The notes under the pieces: model-generated | Seen by the model: the letters and a program-made list of their open reading frames with translations, nothing else | The model's database searches: none | What the model was told of the DNA's origin: nothing | Position numbers and translations under genes: made by a program | In this document: positions 28,334 to 36,415 of the stretch, piece by piece | Numbering within the stretch: the stretch's first letter is position 1 | Layout of the letters: the number at the start of each line of letters is the position of its first letter | Source: Bradyrhizobium sp. CIAT3101 | GTDB taxonomy: Bacteria; Pseudomonadota; Alphaproteobacteria; Rhizobiales; Xanthobacteraceae | Reading direction: 5' to 3' | Assembly: GCF_029714945.1 (NCBI RefSeq) | Contig: NZ_CP121634.1 | Span: 2,005,001 to 2,069,000, forward strand | Length of the DNA stretch: 64,000 nt

Positions 28334-28519
28334 TCAATGCGGTGAGGAGGGTGGGCCGGGAGGGCCGGCGAACATCTGGTAGATCCAGACGCCGAGCCCG
28401 TAAGAGCCGACCGTTCCGACCGCGAGGACGGGCATCACGACCGCGGTCAGGAACAGGAACGCAAAGATCTCCATGCGCTTACGGCGCACGCGCGACATCG
28501 TGTCGTCAGGGGCCGACAT
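28334..28519 (-). CDS. napE: Small membrane protein NapE
   Basis: A 61-residue TorE/NapE family protein with one membrane span (FAFLFLTAVVMPVLAVGTVG) followed by the conserved GSYGLGVWIYQMFAGPPGP. The start is ATG 28519 (MSAPDDT). It is the first gene of the nap operon. Its precise role in nitrate reduction is not established in the family. A FixK/FNR-type box lies 91 bp upstream. Confidence 0.93.
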   Translation of the reverse strand: MSAPDDTMSRVRRKRMEIFAFLFLTAVVMPVLAVGTVGSYGLGVWIYQMFAGPPGPPSSPH

Positions 28520-28609
28520 ATTCGGTCTCTCTGAAATGGTCTGGGGAATCGGGACGGCATCCGGGCCGTTGCCTTGGTGCACTTTAGATGCAACAGGGCG
28601 GCTGACGCG

Positions 28610-28623
28610 TTGATCTGGATCAA
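28610..28623. promoter_or_regulatory. FNR/FixK-type box upstream of napE
   Basis: TTGATCTGGATCAA matches the FNR/FixK consensus TTGAT-N4-ATCAA with no mismatch. It is centred about 97 bp upstream of the napE start, which fits activation of nap under low oxygen. It also lies 115 bp upstream of the divergent AraC-type gene. Confidence 0.88.
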
Positions 28624-28737
28624 CCGATCAAGTTGCGATCGTCGCAGCCGCCAAACCGGAAAACGCCAAGGCCGCAAGCGCAAGTTTGGATTGTGCAAGC
28701 GCGAAGGCGATGCGAGAGTTGAGCCCGTGAGCGGAGA

Positions 28738-29958
28738 ATGATCAGCGTGAGCGGGCTGACGGCCATCGACCTCGGGTTTCGCGGCGCGGCCAGCGGCGTG
28801 TTCCTGTTGATCGTCCTGGTGGCGCTGCAGCGCCGTGCCGCCAATCAGAACAGCTTCCTTGGCATCGCCATGTGCGCGGGAGGCATGTTCTATGCGATCG
28901 TGACCGCGCCGTCCTTTCCCAAGGCATCCTGGTGGTGGACGATGCCCATCGTGTCCTCGCTCCCCGCCCTTTTCTGGTTATGGGCGCGTGCGGCGTTCGA
29001 TGACGATTTCATTCTGAGGCGATGGCATGGTGGCCTGTGGCTGGCCGTCGTGGCCCTCGGATTTGCAGTGTCGCTCAGTTGGCCGCAATGGCCCGCTTTG
29101 GCCAGGGGCGGCGGCAAGGTCCTGTCGTTGGTCGTCCTCGGGCTCGCGCTGGCCGCCGCGATCCAGACGGTCAAGACATGGCGCGTGGATCTGGTGATGC
29201 GCAGGCGCCGGCTGCGGCTGGCGGTGCTCGCCATCAATGTCGTGACCATCGGACTCGTCGCCGTTGCGGCCTTGTCTGATATTCCCGTGGGAGTCCCCGG
29301 CGCGTCCGGCAGCCTGCCGACCGCGCTCAGCATGTTCGTGATGGCAACGCTCGCGGCCCTGGGCGTGCTCAGTCCGCCGGTGGCGGCGGTCAGCGACGCC
29401 ACGGCCGCGATCGCATCCGGCGAGGCGGGAAGGCCGGCGCGGGTCGCCGACCGCGCCGCCGCGGAGCGGGGCGCCGTGGATCCCCAGGTCGTCATCGATC
29501 CCCGGGTCGTCATCGATCCCAGGGTCGTCATCGATCCCCGCGGCGCCATCGATCCCGCGGTCGCTGTCGACCCGATCCTGTTGCGGCGTCTCGACCATTT
29601 GATGACCGTGGAACGAGCCTACCGGCAGGAAGGTCTTGCGATCGGCGCGCTGGCGGCGCGGCTCGATGTCCCCGAGCATCGGCTGCGCCGGGCCATCAAC
29701 GAAGGACTGGGCTATCGCAACTTCAATGCGTTCCTCAATCGCTACCGCATCGAGGATGCCAGGCTGGCGCTATCAGACGCGGCGCAACGAGAGGTGCCTG
29801 TACTGACCATCGCGATGGATTCGGGTTTCCAGTCGATCGGACCCTTCAATCGCGCCTTCAAGGCCGAGACCGGCGTCACCCCGACCGAATTCCGCCGCGA
29901 GGCGCTGAACCGGCTGGACACCGACTGTGTCCCGCGCGGCGGAATTGCGACTGCGTAG
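28738..29958 (+). CDS. Membrane-anchored AraC-family transcriptional regulator
   Basis: A 406-residue protein. Residues 1-225 hold about six or seven hydrophobic segments (for example GVFLLIVLVALQ, LVVLGLALAAAI, LPTALSMFVMATLAALGVL). A linker of acidic hexapeptide repeats (DPRVVI type, near residues 248-278) follows. The C-terminal about 110 residues form an AraC DNA-binding domain: AARLDVPEHRLRRAINEG and VLTIAMDSGFQSIGPFNRAF, ending TPTEFRREALN. ATG 28738 has GGAG just upstream. It is divergent from napE, so it may respond to a membrane or redox signal related to nitrate respiration; this is inference. Membrane-bound AraC proteins are known but not common. Confidence 0.9.
   Translation: MISVSGLTAIDLGFRGAASGVFLLIVLVALQRRAANQNSFLGIAMCAGGMFYAIVTAPSFPKASWWWTMPIVSSLPALFWLWARAAFDDDFILRRWHGGLWLAVVALGFAVSLSWPQWPALARGGGKVLSLVVLGLALAAAIQTVKTWRVDLVMRRRRLRLAVLAINVVTIGLVAVAALSDIPVGVPGASGSLPTALSMFVMATLAALGVLSPPVAAVSDATAAIASGEAGRPARVADRAAAERGAVDPQVVIDPRVVIDPRVVIDPRGAIDPAVAVDPILLRRLDHLMTVERAYRQEGLAIGALAARLDVPEHRLRRAINEGLGYRNFNAFLNRYRIEDARLALSDAAQREVPVLTIAMDSGFQSIGPFNRAFKAETGVTPTEFRREALNRLDTDCVPRGGIATA
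29479..29568 (+). repeat. In-frame 18-bp tandem repeat in the AraC-type gene
   Basis: Five head-to-tail 18-bp copies (GATCCCCGGGTCGTCATC type) encode a hexapeptide DPRVVI with variants DPQVVI, DPRGAI and DPAVAV. Copies 1-3 are nearly identical in DNA, which points to recent slippage. Because the unit is a multiple of 3, copy-number change keeps the frame. Confidence 0.92.
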
Positions 29959-30031
29959 ACAGCGCCGCCTCACGCATTAAGATGCCCGCAACAAAAATAA
30001 GCGGGCAAGAAAACTTGGGAGAGACGGCGTC

Positions 30032-31237
30032 ATGAAGTTCGGCATCTTCTACGAGCTGCAACTGCCGCGGCCCTGGGTGGCCGGCGACGAGCTCGCCCTT
30101 TACCAGAACGCGCTCTCGCAGATGGAACTCGCCGACCGTCTCGGCTACGACCACGCCTGGGTCGTCGAGCATCACTTCCTTGAAGAATATTCGCACTCGC
30201 CGTCGCCCGAATCGTTCCTCGCCGCCGCGAGCCAGCGCACCAAGAACATCCGGCTCGGCCACGGCATCCTCCAGCTCACCACCAATCATCCTGCGCGCGT
30301 CGCCGAGCGCGTTGCGGTGCTCGACCTCTTGTCCAACGGCCGCTGCGAATTCGGCATGGGCGAGAGCGCCTCGATCACCGAGCTGACGCCGTTCGGCCGC
30401 GACATGGAGACCAAGAAGGAGGTCTTCGAGGAGGCCGTCGCTGCGATCTTCCCGATGTTCAAGGACGCAGGCGCCGAGCACCACGGCAAGTATTTCGACA
30501 TCCCCTTGCGGAATGTCGTGCCGAAGCCGGTGCAGAAGCCGCATCCGCCGCTGTGGATGGCCTGCTCGCAGCTGCCGACCATCGAGCGTGCCGGTCGCCA
30601 CGGCTTTGGCGCGCTCGGCTTCCAGTTCGTCAGTGCCGACGCCGCGCATGCCTGGGTGCACGCCTACTACAACGCCATGACGAAGCGGCTCTCCAAGCTC
30701 GCCGACTACGAGATCAATCCGAACATGGCGCTGGTGTCGTTCTTCATGTGCGCCAAGACCGATGAAGAGGCCCGTGCGCGCGCCGACGGCGCCACCTTCT
30801 TCCAGTTCGCGCTGCGCTTCTACGGCGCCTCGCAGAACCGCCAGCGCCCCGCGCCCTACACGGTCAACATGTGGGACGAGTACAACAAGTGGAAGCGCGA
30901 CAATCCGGAAGCACAGGAGGCGGCCCTGCGCGGCGGCCTGATCGGCTCGCCCGAGACGATCCGCAAGAAGCTCAAGCGCTTTCAGTCGTCGCATATCGAC
31001 CAGGTCATTCTGCTGAATCAAGCGGGCAAGAACAGCCACGAGCACATCTGCGAATCCCTCGAACTGTTCGGCCGCGAGGTGATGCCCGAATTCCAGAACG
31101 ACCCGGCGCAGGCCGCCTGGAAGAGGAGCGTGATGAGCGGCGAGATCAAGCTGGAAGAGATCGATACCGAGGCGTTTACGGACCGCTACGGCAAGCTCGC
31201 CATCAACGTGGCGCCGGCGAAGGCAGCGGCGGGGTAG
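30032..31237 (+). CDS. LLM-class (luciferase-like) flavin-dependent oxidoreductase
   Basis: A 401-residue TIM-barrel flavoprotein of the bacterial luciferase superfamily. Typical features are [15 protein letters not shown] at the N-terminus, [12 protein letters not shown] near residues 39-50, [24 protein letters not shown], and FGMGESAS. Such enzymes use FMNH2 and O2 for monooxygenation. The substrate is unknown. GGGAGAGACGGCGTC precedes ATG 30032. The DUF2200 gene starts 10 bp after its stop and a LuxR-type regulator follows, so the three form a probable operon. Confidence 0.92.
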   Translation: MKFGIFYELQLPRPWVAGDELALYQNALSQMELADRLGYDHAWVVEHHFLEEYSHSPSPESFLAAASQRTKNIRLGHGILQLTTNHPARVAERVAVLDLLSNGRCEFGMGESASITELTPFGRDMETKKEVFEEAVAAIFPMFKDAGAEHHGKYFDIPLRNVVPKPVQKPHPPLWMACSQLPTIERAGRHGFGALGFQFVSADAAHAWVHAYYNAMTKRLSKLADYEINPNMALVSFFMCAKTDEEARARADGATFFQFALRFYGASQNRQRPAPYTVNMWDEYNKWKRDNPEAQEAALRGGLIGSPETIRKKLKRFQSSHIDQVILLNQAGKNSHEHICESLELFGREVMPEFQNDPAQAAWKRSVMSGEIKLEEIDTEAFTDRYGKLAINVAPAKAAAG

Positions 31238-31247
31238 GGGAACGCTT

Positions 31248-31601
31248 GTGGCAAAACACCGGATCTACACGACGAGCTTCGCAAGCGTGTATCCGCTTTA
31301 CGTCGCGAAGGCGGAGAAGAAGGGGCGTTCGAAGGCCGAGGTCGATCAGATCATCTCATGGTTGACCGGCTATGGTCATAAGGAGCTGCAAGTCCAACTT
31401 GAAAGAAAGACGGACTTTGAAACCTTCTTCGCAGAGGCCCCTGAGATCAATCCCTCGCGCGCCCTGATCAAAGGCGTGGTGTGTGGGGTTCGGGTGGAGG
31501 AGATCGAAGAACCAACGATGCGGGAGATCCGCTATCTGGACAAGTTGATCGACGAACTGGCCCGGGGCAAGAAGATGGACCAGATCCTGCGAAGAAAGTG
31601 A
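31248..31601 (+). CDS. DUF2200 family protein
   Basis: A 117-residue soluble protein matching DUF2200: [20 protein letters not shown] at the N-terminus, [37 protein letters not shown] and [14 protein letters not shown] near the end. The GTG start at 31248 is 10 bp after the preceding oxidoreductase stop, and the regulator follows after 14 bp. The family is uncharacterised; YdhG/MmcQ-like folds are possible but unproven. Confidence 0.88.
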   Translation: MAKHRIYTTSFASVYPLYVAKAEKKGRSKAEVDQIISWLTGYGHKELQVQLERKTDFETFFAEAPEINPSRALIKGVVCGVRVEEIEEPTMREIRYLDKLIDELARGKKMDQILRRK

Positions 31602-31615
31602 TCAGGGAGAAGACG

Positions 31616-32404
31616 ATGCGCATCCACGCGGCGCCCCCAACTCCAGCGGCCGGCGACGTCACGCCGGCGGTGCTCGCCATCGGCCGCGCTGACTTCCCGA
31701 ACATCCTCATCGACACGCTGCGCCGGCAGGCCGGGGTCGGCCATTGCATGGTGTTTGCACTGACACGCGCAGGCGCTGCGAGCTGTCTGCTCGATGTCGG
31801 CAACATCCCGACCGGCGGCGATCTCGGCGCGGCCTATGCCGGGCAGTTCCACGAATCCGATCCCAATCGCGATGCGTTGTTCGAAGGCGAGGGCAGTGCG
31901 CCGATCGTGCTGCCGTCCTTCGCGCCGCGCATGTATGGCGCGCGCTACCGCAAGATCTTCTTCAACGACTCCAACATTGTCGACAAATGCGCCACCGCGA
32001 TCTGGGTCGATGATACCTGCTTCTACGTCAATTTCTACCGCATCACGACCCAGGGCCGTTTCACCGATGTCCAGCGTGCGCGGCTGCAGGCGATCGCGCC
32101 GGCGATCGGCGCCAGCGTCGCGCGCCATTTCCAGCAGGCCGCGACTGCGACGCCCGACCAGGATCTCGCCGCGCTGTTTGCGACGCGCGCGCCACTGTCG
32201 TTGCTGACGCCGCGCGAGCAGGACGTCTGCCGGCGCATCCTGCTCGGCTTCAGCTCCGAGGCGATCTCGAAAGGACTCGGCATCAGCCTGCATTCGACCC
32301 TGACTTACCGCAAGCGCGCCTATGAGCGGCTCGGCATTTCCGCGCAGAATGAATTGTTCGGAATCGTGCTGCGGCTGCTCGCGGGGGCCCGTGGCCTGAA
32401 CTGA
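31616..32404 (+). CDS. LuxR-family helix-turn-helix regulator
   Basis: A 262-residue regulator. The first about 190 residues form an unidentified sensor-like domain (QAGVGHCMVFALTRAG, FHESDPNRDALFEG, FFNDSNIVDKCATAIW). The C-terminal LuxR domain is clear: LTPREQDVCRRILLGFSSEAISKGLGIS, then RKRAYERLGISAQNELF. The start is ATG 31616 preceded by AGGGAGA. It is 14 bp downstream of the DUF2200 gene and probably in the same operon. A degraded 57-bp copy of part of this gene (encoding about residues 164-182) lies at 35551-35607, showing that a paralogue once existed nearby. Confidence 0.88.
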   Translation: MRIHAAPPTPAAGDVTPAVLAIGRADFPNILIDTLRRQAGVGHCMVFALTRAGAASCLLDVGNIPTGGDLGAAYAGQFHESDPNRDALFEGEGSAPIVLPSFAPRMYGARYRKIFFNDSNIVDKCATAIWVDDTCFYVNFYRITTQGRFTDVQRARLQAIAPAIGASVARHFQQAATATPDQDLAALFATRAPLSLLTPREQDVCRRILLGFSSEAISKGLGISLHSTLTYRKRAYERLGISAQNELFGIVLRLLAGARGLN

Positions 32405-32623
32405 GAGACGTTTTGGGCCCGCGATCTTTGCTCCCGAGAGCAATGCAGACACGCGGGCGCCCGCTGGTATCGTCGCCTTCTGACTCAACTCGAAAGTACA
32501 GTCTATCCAAAAATTGTGCTAAAGTCTTCCACTCGGCTTCTAAAACGTCAGTCCCAGAGCTGAAAAGGTTTGAGTGTTTAGACCGCAAAGTTTCTAGCGC
32601 CGCCTTCCCAGCAAGGTGTTCAA

Positions 32624-33607
32624 ATGAGACGTCGAGCTCTCATTTTTAGCGGGACTGCAGCACTTGGATATGCTGCGGCCACATGGCGAGCGCAGGGGCG
32701 GGCACAGCAAGAAAAAACTTGGCGCATCGGAGTTCTGGTCCCGGGCTTTTTCGCCGGCCCGACCGGCAATTTACTCGAAGTCTTCAGGCACGAGTTGCGC
32801 GCCCTCGGCTACATCGAAGGCGAGAACCTCCACGTCGATCAGCGGGCGGCTGAAGGGCACATTGAACGCTTGCCAGTCTTAGCAAATGAACTCGTCGCGT
32901 TGGGTCCCGATGTAATCGTTGCCGTAGCGACTCCAGCGATCGCCGCGGCGCAACGCGCGACATCATCCATTCCAATTGTCATGACCCCGGCTACTGACCC
33001 TGTTGGGTCCGGCTTCGTGAAGAGTTTTTCCCATCCCGGAGGAAATATTACCGGTCTGGCAAATATGTACGGAGACAGCATGACCAAAGTTTTCGACGTG
33101 CTTCGGTCCATTCTCCCAAGTGCAAAGAAGATCGCCGTCTTGATGTCTGATAACCCGACACATCCAGGGTTGTTTGAGGTAGCGAATGACGCCGCCAAAG
33201 TTCTGGGGTTTTCAGCCATTCCAATAGCGGCTGCAACGCCAGAAGATTTAGATCGAGCATTCCGCGATATCGCGGATGAAAGGTGTGACGCCGTATTCGT
33301 TCTGGCGGACCCCATTCGCCCGTCGATCGTCCCGCTAGCCGCGGCCGCTCGGATTCCTGACATCTATCAAATCAGTGAGTTCGTTGAAGCTGGCGGGCTG
33401 GCAAGCTACGGTCCGCGGTTGTTGGCAATGTGGAGGCGCTCGGCGCATTATGTAGTTAGATTATTCAAGGGCGCCAAACCTGACGAATTGCCAATCGAAC
33501 AGCCGACCAAATTCGATCTGGTAATCAATCTCAAGACTGCCAAGTCGCTCGGCCTCGCGTTGCCGGCGACGCTACTCGCTCAGGCCGACGAGGTGATCGA
33601 AAGATGA
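32624..33607 (+). CDS. Orphan ABC_sub_bind-type substrate-binding protein (copy 1)
   Basis: A 327-residue periplasmic binding protein of the PF04392 type. It has a signal peptide (LIFSGTAALGYAAATWRAQG) and family motifs KTWRIGVLVPGF, LVALGPDVIVAVATPAI, DPVGSGFVKSFSHPGGNITGL and a terminal PTKFDLVINLKTAKSLGLALP. No permease or ATPase gene is nearby. Base composition is visibly AT-richer than flanking genes (28 of 60 G/C in 33061-33120). This family is greatly expanded in Bradyrhizobium. The ligand is unknown. Confidence 0.88.
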   Translation: MRRRALIFSGTAALGYAAATWRAQGRAQQEKTWRIGVLVPGFFAGPTGNLLEVFRHELRALGYIEGENLHVDQRAAEGHIERLPVLANELVALGPDVIVAVATPAIAAAQRATSSIPIVMTPATDPVGSGFVKSFSHPGGNITGLANMYGDSMTKVFDVLRSILPSAKKIAVLMSDNPTHPGLFEVANDAAKVLGFSAIPIAAATPEDLDRAFRDIADERCDAVFVLADPIRPSIVPLAAAARIPDIYQISEFVEAGGLASYGPRLLAMWRRSAHYVVRLFKGAKPDELPIEQPTKFDLVINLKTAKSLGLALPATLLAQADEVIER

Positions 33608-33659
33608 TGCTATTGCTGCTTCACGCGGGTCTGCTGTTGGCCGCTAACGAACATCCGCG

Positions 33660-33770
33660 TATGAATCGTCGATGGCCGTTGTTGCGGCCATGCGGACCTC
33701 GCTAACGCGCTCGCGTGCATCAAACTTATGAGCACTCGCCCCAATACGCTGTCCCTGGGCCGACCTCCGT
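33660..33770. repeat. Degenerate intergenic repeat related to 36555-36665
   Basis: The segment containing GTTGTTGCGGCCATGCGGAC, CTCGCTAACGCGC and CAATACGCTGTCCCT resembles GTTGTGGACGATGCGGACCT, CGTTATCGCGCCCGCG and GATGCAGCGTGTCCCTA at 36578-36665. Identity is partial, judged by eye. Confidence 0.45.
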
Positions 33771-33790
33771 ATTCGCACAATGCGTGATTG

Positions 33791-34333
33791 ATGATAAGCA
33801 TGCAGCGGAAGTTCATCCCGATCGAGGACACAAAAGTGGCTGCAAAGCTTGGCCGGATCATTGTTCTAGGTGCCTTCGGGGTGCTCACCGCACTTGGCAC
33901 CGCTCACGCGGCAACCGTCGTGGCCCTCGGAGCCAGCAACACCTTCGGCAAGGGTGTCTCGCGCAGTCAATCCTATCCAGCACAGCTTGAAACGCTTCTC
34001 CGTGCGAAGGGGCTCAACGTCCGTGTCATCAATGCCGGCGTCAATGGTGACACCACGGGAGGCATGCTGGCCCGATTGGATCGCGTGGTCCCGAAAGGAA
34101 CGAGTGTTGTGATCCTTCAACCCGGCGGAAACGACCGGCGAAAGCTGGCCGCTGACAACACGCCTGCCATCCAAAGTCGCCTGAGCGCGATGGGAATCAA
34201 GGTTGTCATGCTCCCGAACGGGATGCTGCACGGACTTCCCCATCAGCCTGATGGACAGCATCTCACGCCGGAGGGCTATCACTCGCTGGCACAGGAGCTG
34301 GTTGGCGAAGTCGCCGCGGCACTGGGGAAGTAG
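33791..34333 (+). CDS. Exported SGNH/GDSL-type esterase
   Basis: A 180-residue esterase of the TesA/arylesterase type. A signal segment (RIIVLGAFGVLTALGTAHA) is followed by block I ALGASNTFGKGVSRSQSYP, where the usual GDS is GAS with serine as nucleophile. Block III is QPGGNDRR, and the catalytic Asp-His pair lies in DGQHLTPEGYHSLA. The SGNH set is therefore complete. It likely hydrolyses small esters or lipids in the periplasm. ATG 33791 or 33800 may be the start. It lies between two unrelated orphan binding proteins. Confidence 0.85.
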   Translation: MISMQRKFIPIEDTKVAAKLGRIIVLGAFGVLTALGTAHAATVVALGASNTFGKGVSRSQSYPAQLETLLRAKGLNVRVINAGVNGDTTGGMLARLDRVVPKGTSVVILQPGGNDRRKLAADNTPAIQSRLSAMGIKVVMLPNGMLHGLPHQPDGQHLTPEGYHSLAQELVGEVAAALGK

Positions 34334-34468
34334 CGCGGGAGGGCGGACCAGATTTGCTGGGGTTGAGTTCTTATTTGACACAAAGCCGTCCTTCAAAGTC
34401 CCCCACCGTGCCGCGACAAGGTGTTAGGCTCCTCCTCCCATAGGCGTGTTCCTTGCTGGGAGGGACGC

Positions 34469-35449
34469 ATGCAACGGCGCGATTTCATCCGCCTTGTTGG
34501 GGCTGCAACGGCCTGGCCGCTTGCAGCGCGTGCGCAGCCGCGGTCGAAGCACACAATTGGTGCCGTTCGTGTCCCGAAACGCGGCGAAAGCGCTCATCTC
34601 GAGGAGGCATTTCGCAAAGGCCTGGCTCAAACCGGCTACGTTGAGAATCAGAACGTCGTCATCGAATGGCGATATGCAGAGGGTGATTACCAGCGGTTGA
34701 CGGGCATCGTGACCGAGCTGGTCGATCGTCGCGTTGACGTCATCGTGGCGCTTGGCGCAACAACAACGGCGCTCGCTGCAAAGGCTGCCACGCAGACGAT
34801 ACCAATCGTGTTCATGCTAGGGAGCGACCCCATCAAGTTCGGGCTCGTTGCGAGTTTCGGTCGCCCAGGCGGAAACATCACGGGAGTTTCCATCCTTCAA
34901 GGGCCGGTTGTTACAAAGAGGCTCGATCTTCTGCATCAGCTGATACCCACGGCGACCACCTTCGCGGTCCTGATCGAGCCGGATAATGCATTCAGCGAGA
35001 CGGAGCGTTCTGAAGCAGAAGCCGCGGCGCGGACCCTGGGACTGGAGCTGCATGTTGCCAATCCGAAACGTCAGGACGAAATCGATGCTCAATTTCCGGA
35101 TCTGATTGCCCGAGGCGTCCGTGGGATCATGATCGGAACGGACGCAATCTATTTGGGTCTCTCCCGCCAGATTGCCGCATCGGCAGCGCGGTACGCTGTT
35201 CCAACGGTCGCTCAATGGCGCGAGTATCCAGCCGCGGGGGGCTTGATGAGCTACGGGAGCAGCGTCTCCGAGGGGTATCGCCTGGCGGCAACATACGTCG
35301 GTCGCATCCTCAACGGCGAAAAGCCGGCCGACATGCCGGTGCAGCAACCGACCAAGTTCGAATTTGTCATCAATCTCGCGACTGCGAAGGCGCTCCGGCT
35401 CACCATTGCGGACAAGATGCTCGCCATCGCCGATGAGGTGATTGAATAA
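34469..35449 (+). CDS. Orphan ABC_sub_bind-type substrate-binding protein (copy 2)
   Basis: A 326-residue periplasmic protein with the characteristic rhizobial leader MQRRDFIRLVGAATAWPLAA followed by RAQ. Family motifs are LAQTGYVENQNVVIEWRYAE, IVFMLGSDPIKFGLVASFGR, PGGNITGVSILQGPVVTKR and a terminal PTKFEFVINLATAKALRLTI. GGGAGGGAC precedes the ATG. It has no transporter partners in the vicinity. It shares the family with the protein at 32624-33607 but the two are only moderately alike. Confidence 0.9.
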   Translation: MQRRDFIRLVGAATAWPLAARAQPRSKHTIGAVRVPKRGESAHLEEAFRKGLAQTGYVENQNVVIEWRYAEGDYQRLTGIVTELVDRRVDVIVALGATTTALAAKAATQTIPIVFMLGSDPIKFGLVASFGRPGGNITGVSILQGPVVTKRLDLLHQLIPTATTFAVLIEPDNAFSETERSEAEAAARTLGLELHVANPKRQDEIDAQFPDLIARGVRGIMIGTDAIYLGLSRQIAASAARYAVPTVAQWREYPAAGGLMSYGSSVSEGYRLAATYVGRILNGEKPADMPVQQPTKFEFVINLATAKALRLTIADKMLAIADEVIE

Positions 35450-35499
35450 TCCGCATCCTTGCGGCGGTGCATGAATCCGGAAATGGCAGCCCTTAGCAG

Positions 35500-35550
35500 A
35501 TGTCGCTCGTGCGTTTGTCGATGTCTGCTGCTTTGGGCCATAGCGCCGGA
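35500..35550. repeat. Degenerate GTCCGC-type intergenic element
   Basis: The segment GATGTCTGCTGCTTTGGGCC followed by ATAGCGCCGGA resembles a rhizobial intergenic element I recall as ATGTCCGCTTTGGGNCATAGCGGAC. Related traces occur near 33660 and 36555. It directly precedes the LuxR-gene remnant. Confidence 0.4.
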
Positions 35551-35636
35551 ATCGGCGCCGGCGTCGCGCGCCATTTTCAGCAGGCGACGACCGCAACACT
35601 GGACCAGTCCCTCGTCGGAGCCGCACGTCTAGGCTG
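35551..35636 (+). pseudogene. Remnant of a LuxR-family regulator gene
   Basis: Bases 35551-35607 match 32105-32161 inside the intact regulator gene at 48 of 57 positions by hand alignment. The remnant encodes IGAGVARHFQQATTATLDQ against IGASVARHFQQAATATPDQ in the intact gene. It then runs to a stop near 35636. Nothing of the sensor or DNA-binding parts is left around it. Confidence 0.75.
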
Positions 35637-35638
35637 AT

Positions 35639-35965
35639 TTATCGATCAATCCTCTTGATGCAAGTGGGTTCGCCGCTGGGGTGAGGTGTGCAATCCCAGT
35701 CGGGTCCAAAGCCCGCACCAGCGCTTCGCTGTGGCAAGAAAGGGTAATAAATCACGACGGCCGCAAAGATGGCGACGGCGATGATTGCTGACATCAGCAT
35801 CCATGCAACGCCCGCGCGATCCGGAGTCCAGCGGTCTTGCCAAATGGATCGATGCTTTCTTGAATTGCGGAACGTCACCGTCGTGCCATCGATGTGAACT
35901 CGCGGAGACTTCGGGTATTCAACCGGTTTCGCGACCCTTATCCGCTTTGGATCGGGCCGTGCCAT
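35639..35965 (-). CDS. Small single-span protein with exposed cysteine pair
   Basis: A 108-residue protein. A basic N-terminal half is followed by one membrane helix (AWMLMSAIIAVAIFAAVVIYY, near residues 54-74). The C-terminal tail has two cysteines in the pattern DWDCTPHPSGEPTCIKR, expected on the periplasmic side. ATG 35965 is chosen; the frame is open to 36040. Its start lies inside the end of the upstream gene (35919-36170), so translation is probably coupled. It is the last of three small membrane-protein genes in a row. Function unknown. Confidence 0.7.
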   Translation of the reverse strand: MARPDPKRIRVAKPVEYPKSPRVHIDGTTVTFRNSRKHRSIWQDRWTPDRAGVAWMLMSAIIAVAIFAAVVIYYPFLPQRSAGAGFGPDWDCTPHPSGEPTCIKRIDR

Positions 35966-36170
35966 TCCCAAGTTCGAGAGCGGCGGCGATCCGCTCCAAT
36001 CCGGCGTTCGTTCGGCGCGTTTCGGCAATCTGCTGCTCATAGAGATCGATCATCGTCGCGCCTGATGACGTGCGTTGGCGCATCGTACGCATCGCCAGGA
36101 TCGATCCACCCACGATCAGGATGAACGGCCACCAGGAGTACATCGCAAGTAGGATATCGGCCACGGTCAT
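35919..36170 (-). CDS. Small membrane protein, paralogue of 36200-36415
   Basis: An 83-residue protein with one membrane helix (WPFILIVGGSILAM) followed by a cytoplasmic helix SSGATMIDLYEQQIAETRRT and ERIAAALELGNG. ATG 36170 has GGAGGTTGAGG directly upstream, a strong ribosome binding site. The protein aligns along most of its length with the product of the gene just upstream: WP.ILI, SGA.MI.L.EQ..ET and ERIAAALE are shared. The C-terminal helix may form a coiled coil. Function unknown. Confidence 0.75.
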   Translation of the reverse strand: MTVADILLAMYSWWPFILIVGGSILAMRTMRQRTSSGATMIDLYEQQIAETRRTNAGLERIAAALELGNGTARSKADKGRETG

Positions 36171-36199
36171 CCTCAACCTCCCAAGCCAAGTAGCTTTGA

Positions 36200-36415
36200 T
36201 CAATTCCTGTGGTTCTTCTCAAGAGCGGCTGCGATCCTCTCCATCACAGCGCTCATCCGGTATGTTTCCGTGAGGTGTTGCTCTCGCAACTCGATCATCG
36301 ACGCCCCGGAAGCTGCGTGTTCCCGGCACAATCGCCCCAACACGAACCATCCCGCGGGTATCAAGATCAATGGCCACGCGTAGTACAGGACTACAGCCCA
36401 ATCGTACGGTTGCAT
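36200..36415 (-). CDS. Small membrane protein, paralogue of 35919-36170
   Basis: A 71-residue protein with one membrane helix (WPLILIPAGWFVLGRL) and a C-terminal amphipathic helix (SGASMIELREQHLTETYRMS and VMERIAAALEKN). It is 29 bp upstream of its paralogue in the same orientation, so the pair likely arose by tandem duplication and forms one transcript with the third gene at 35639-35965. No family name is known to me. Confidence 0.75.
   Translation of the reverse strand: MQPYDWAVVLYYAWPLILIPAGWFVLGRLCREHAASGASMIELREQHLTETYRMSAVMERIAAALEKNHRN

Noticed and set aside
29479..29568. The 18-bp repeat as a CRISPR array or integron feature.
   Set aside because: There are no spacers, copies are directly adjacent and in frame within a gene.
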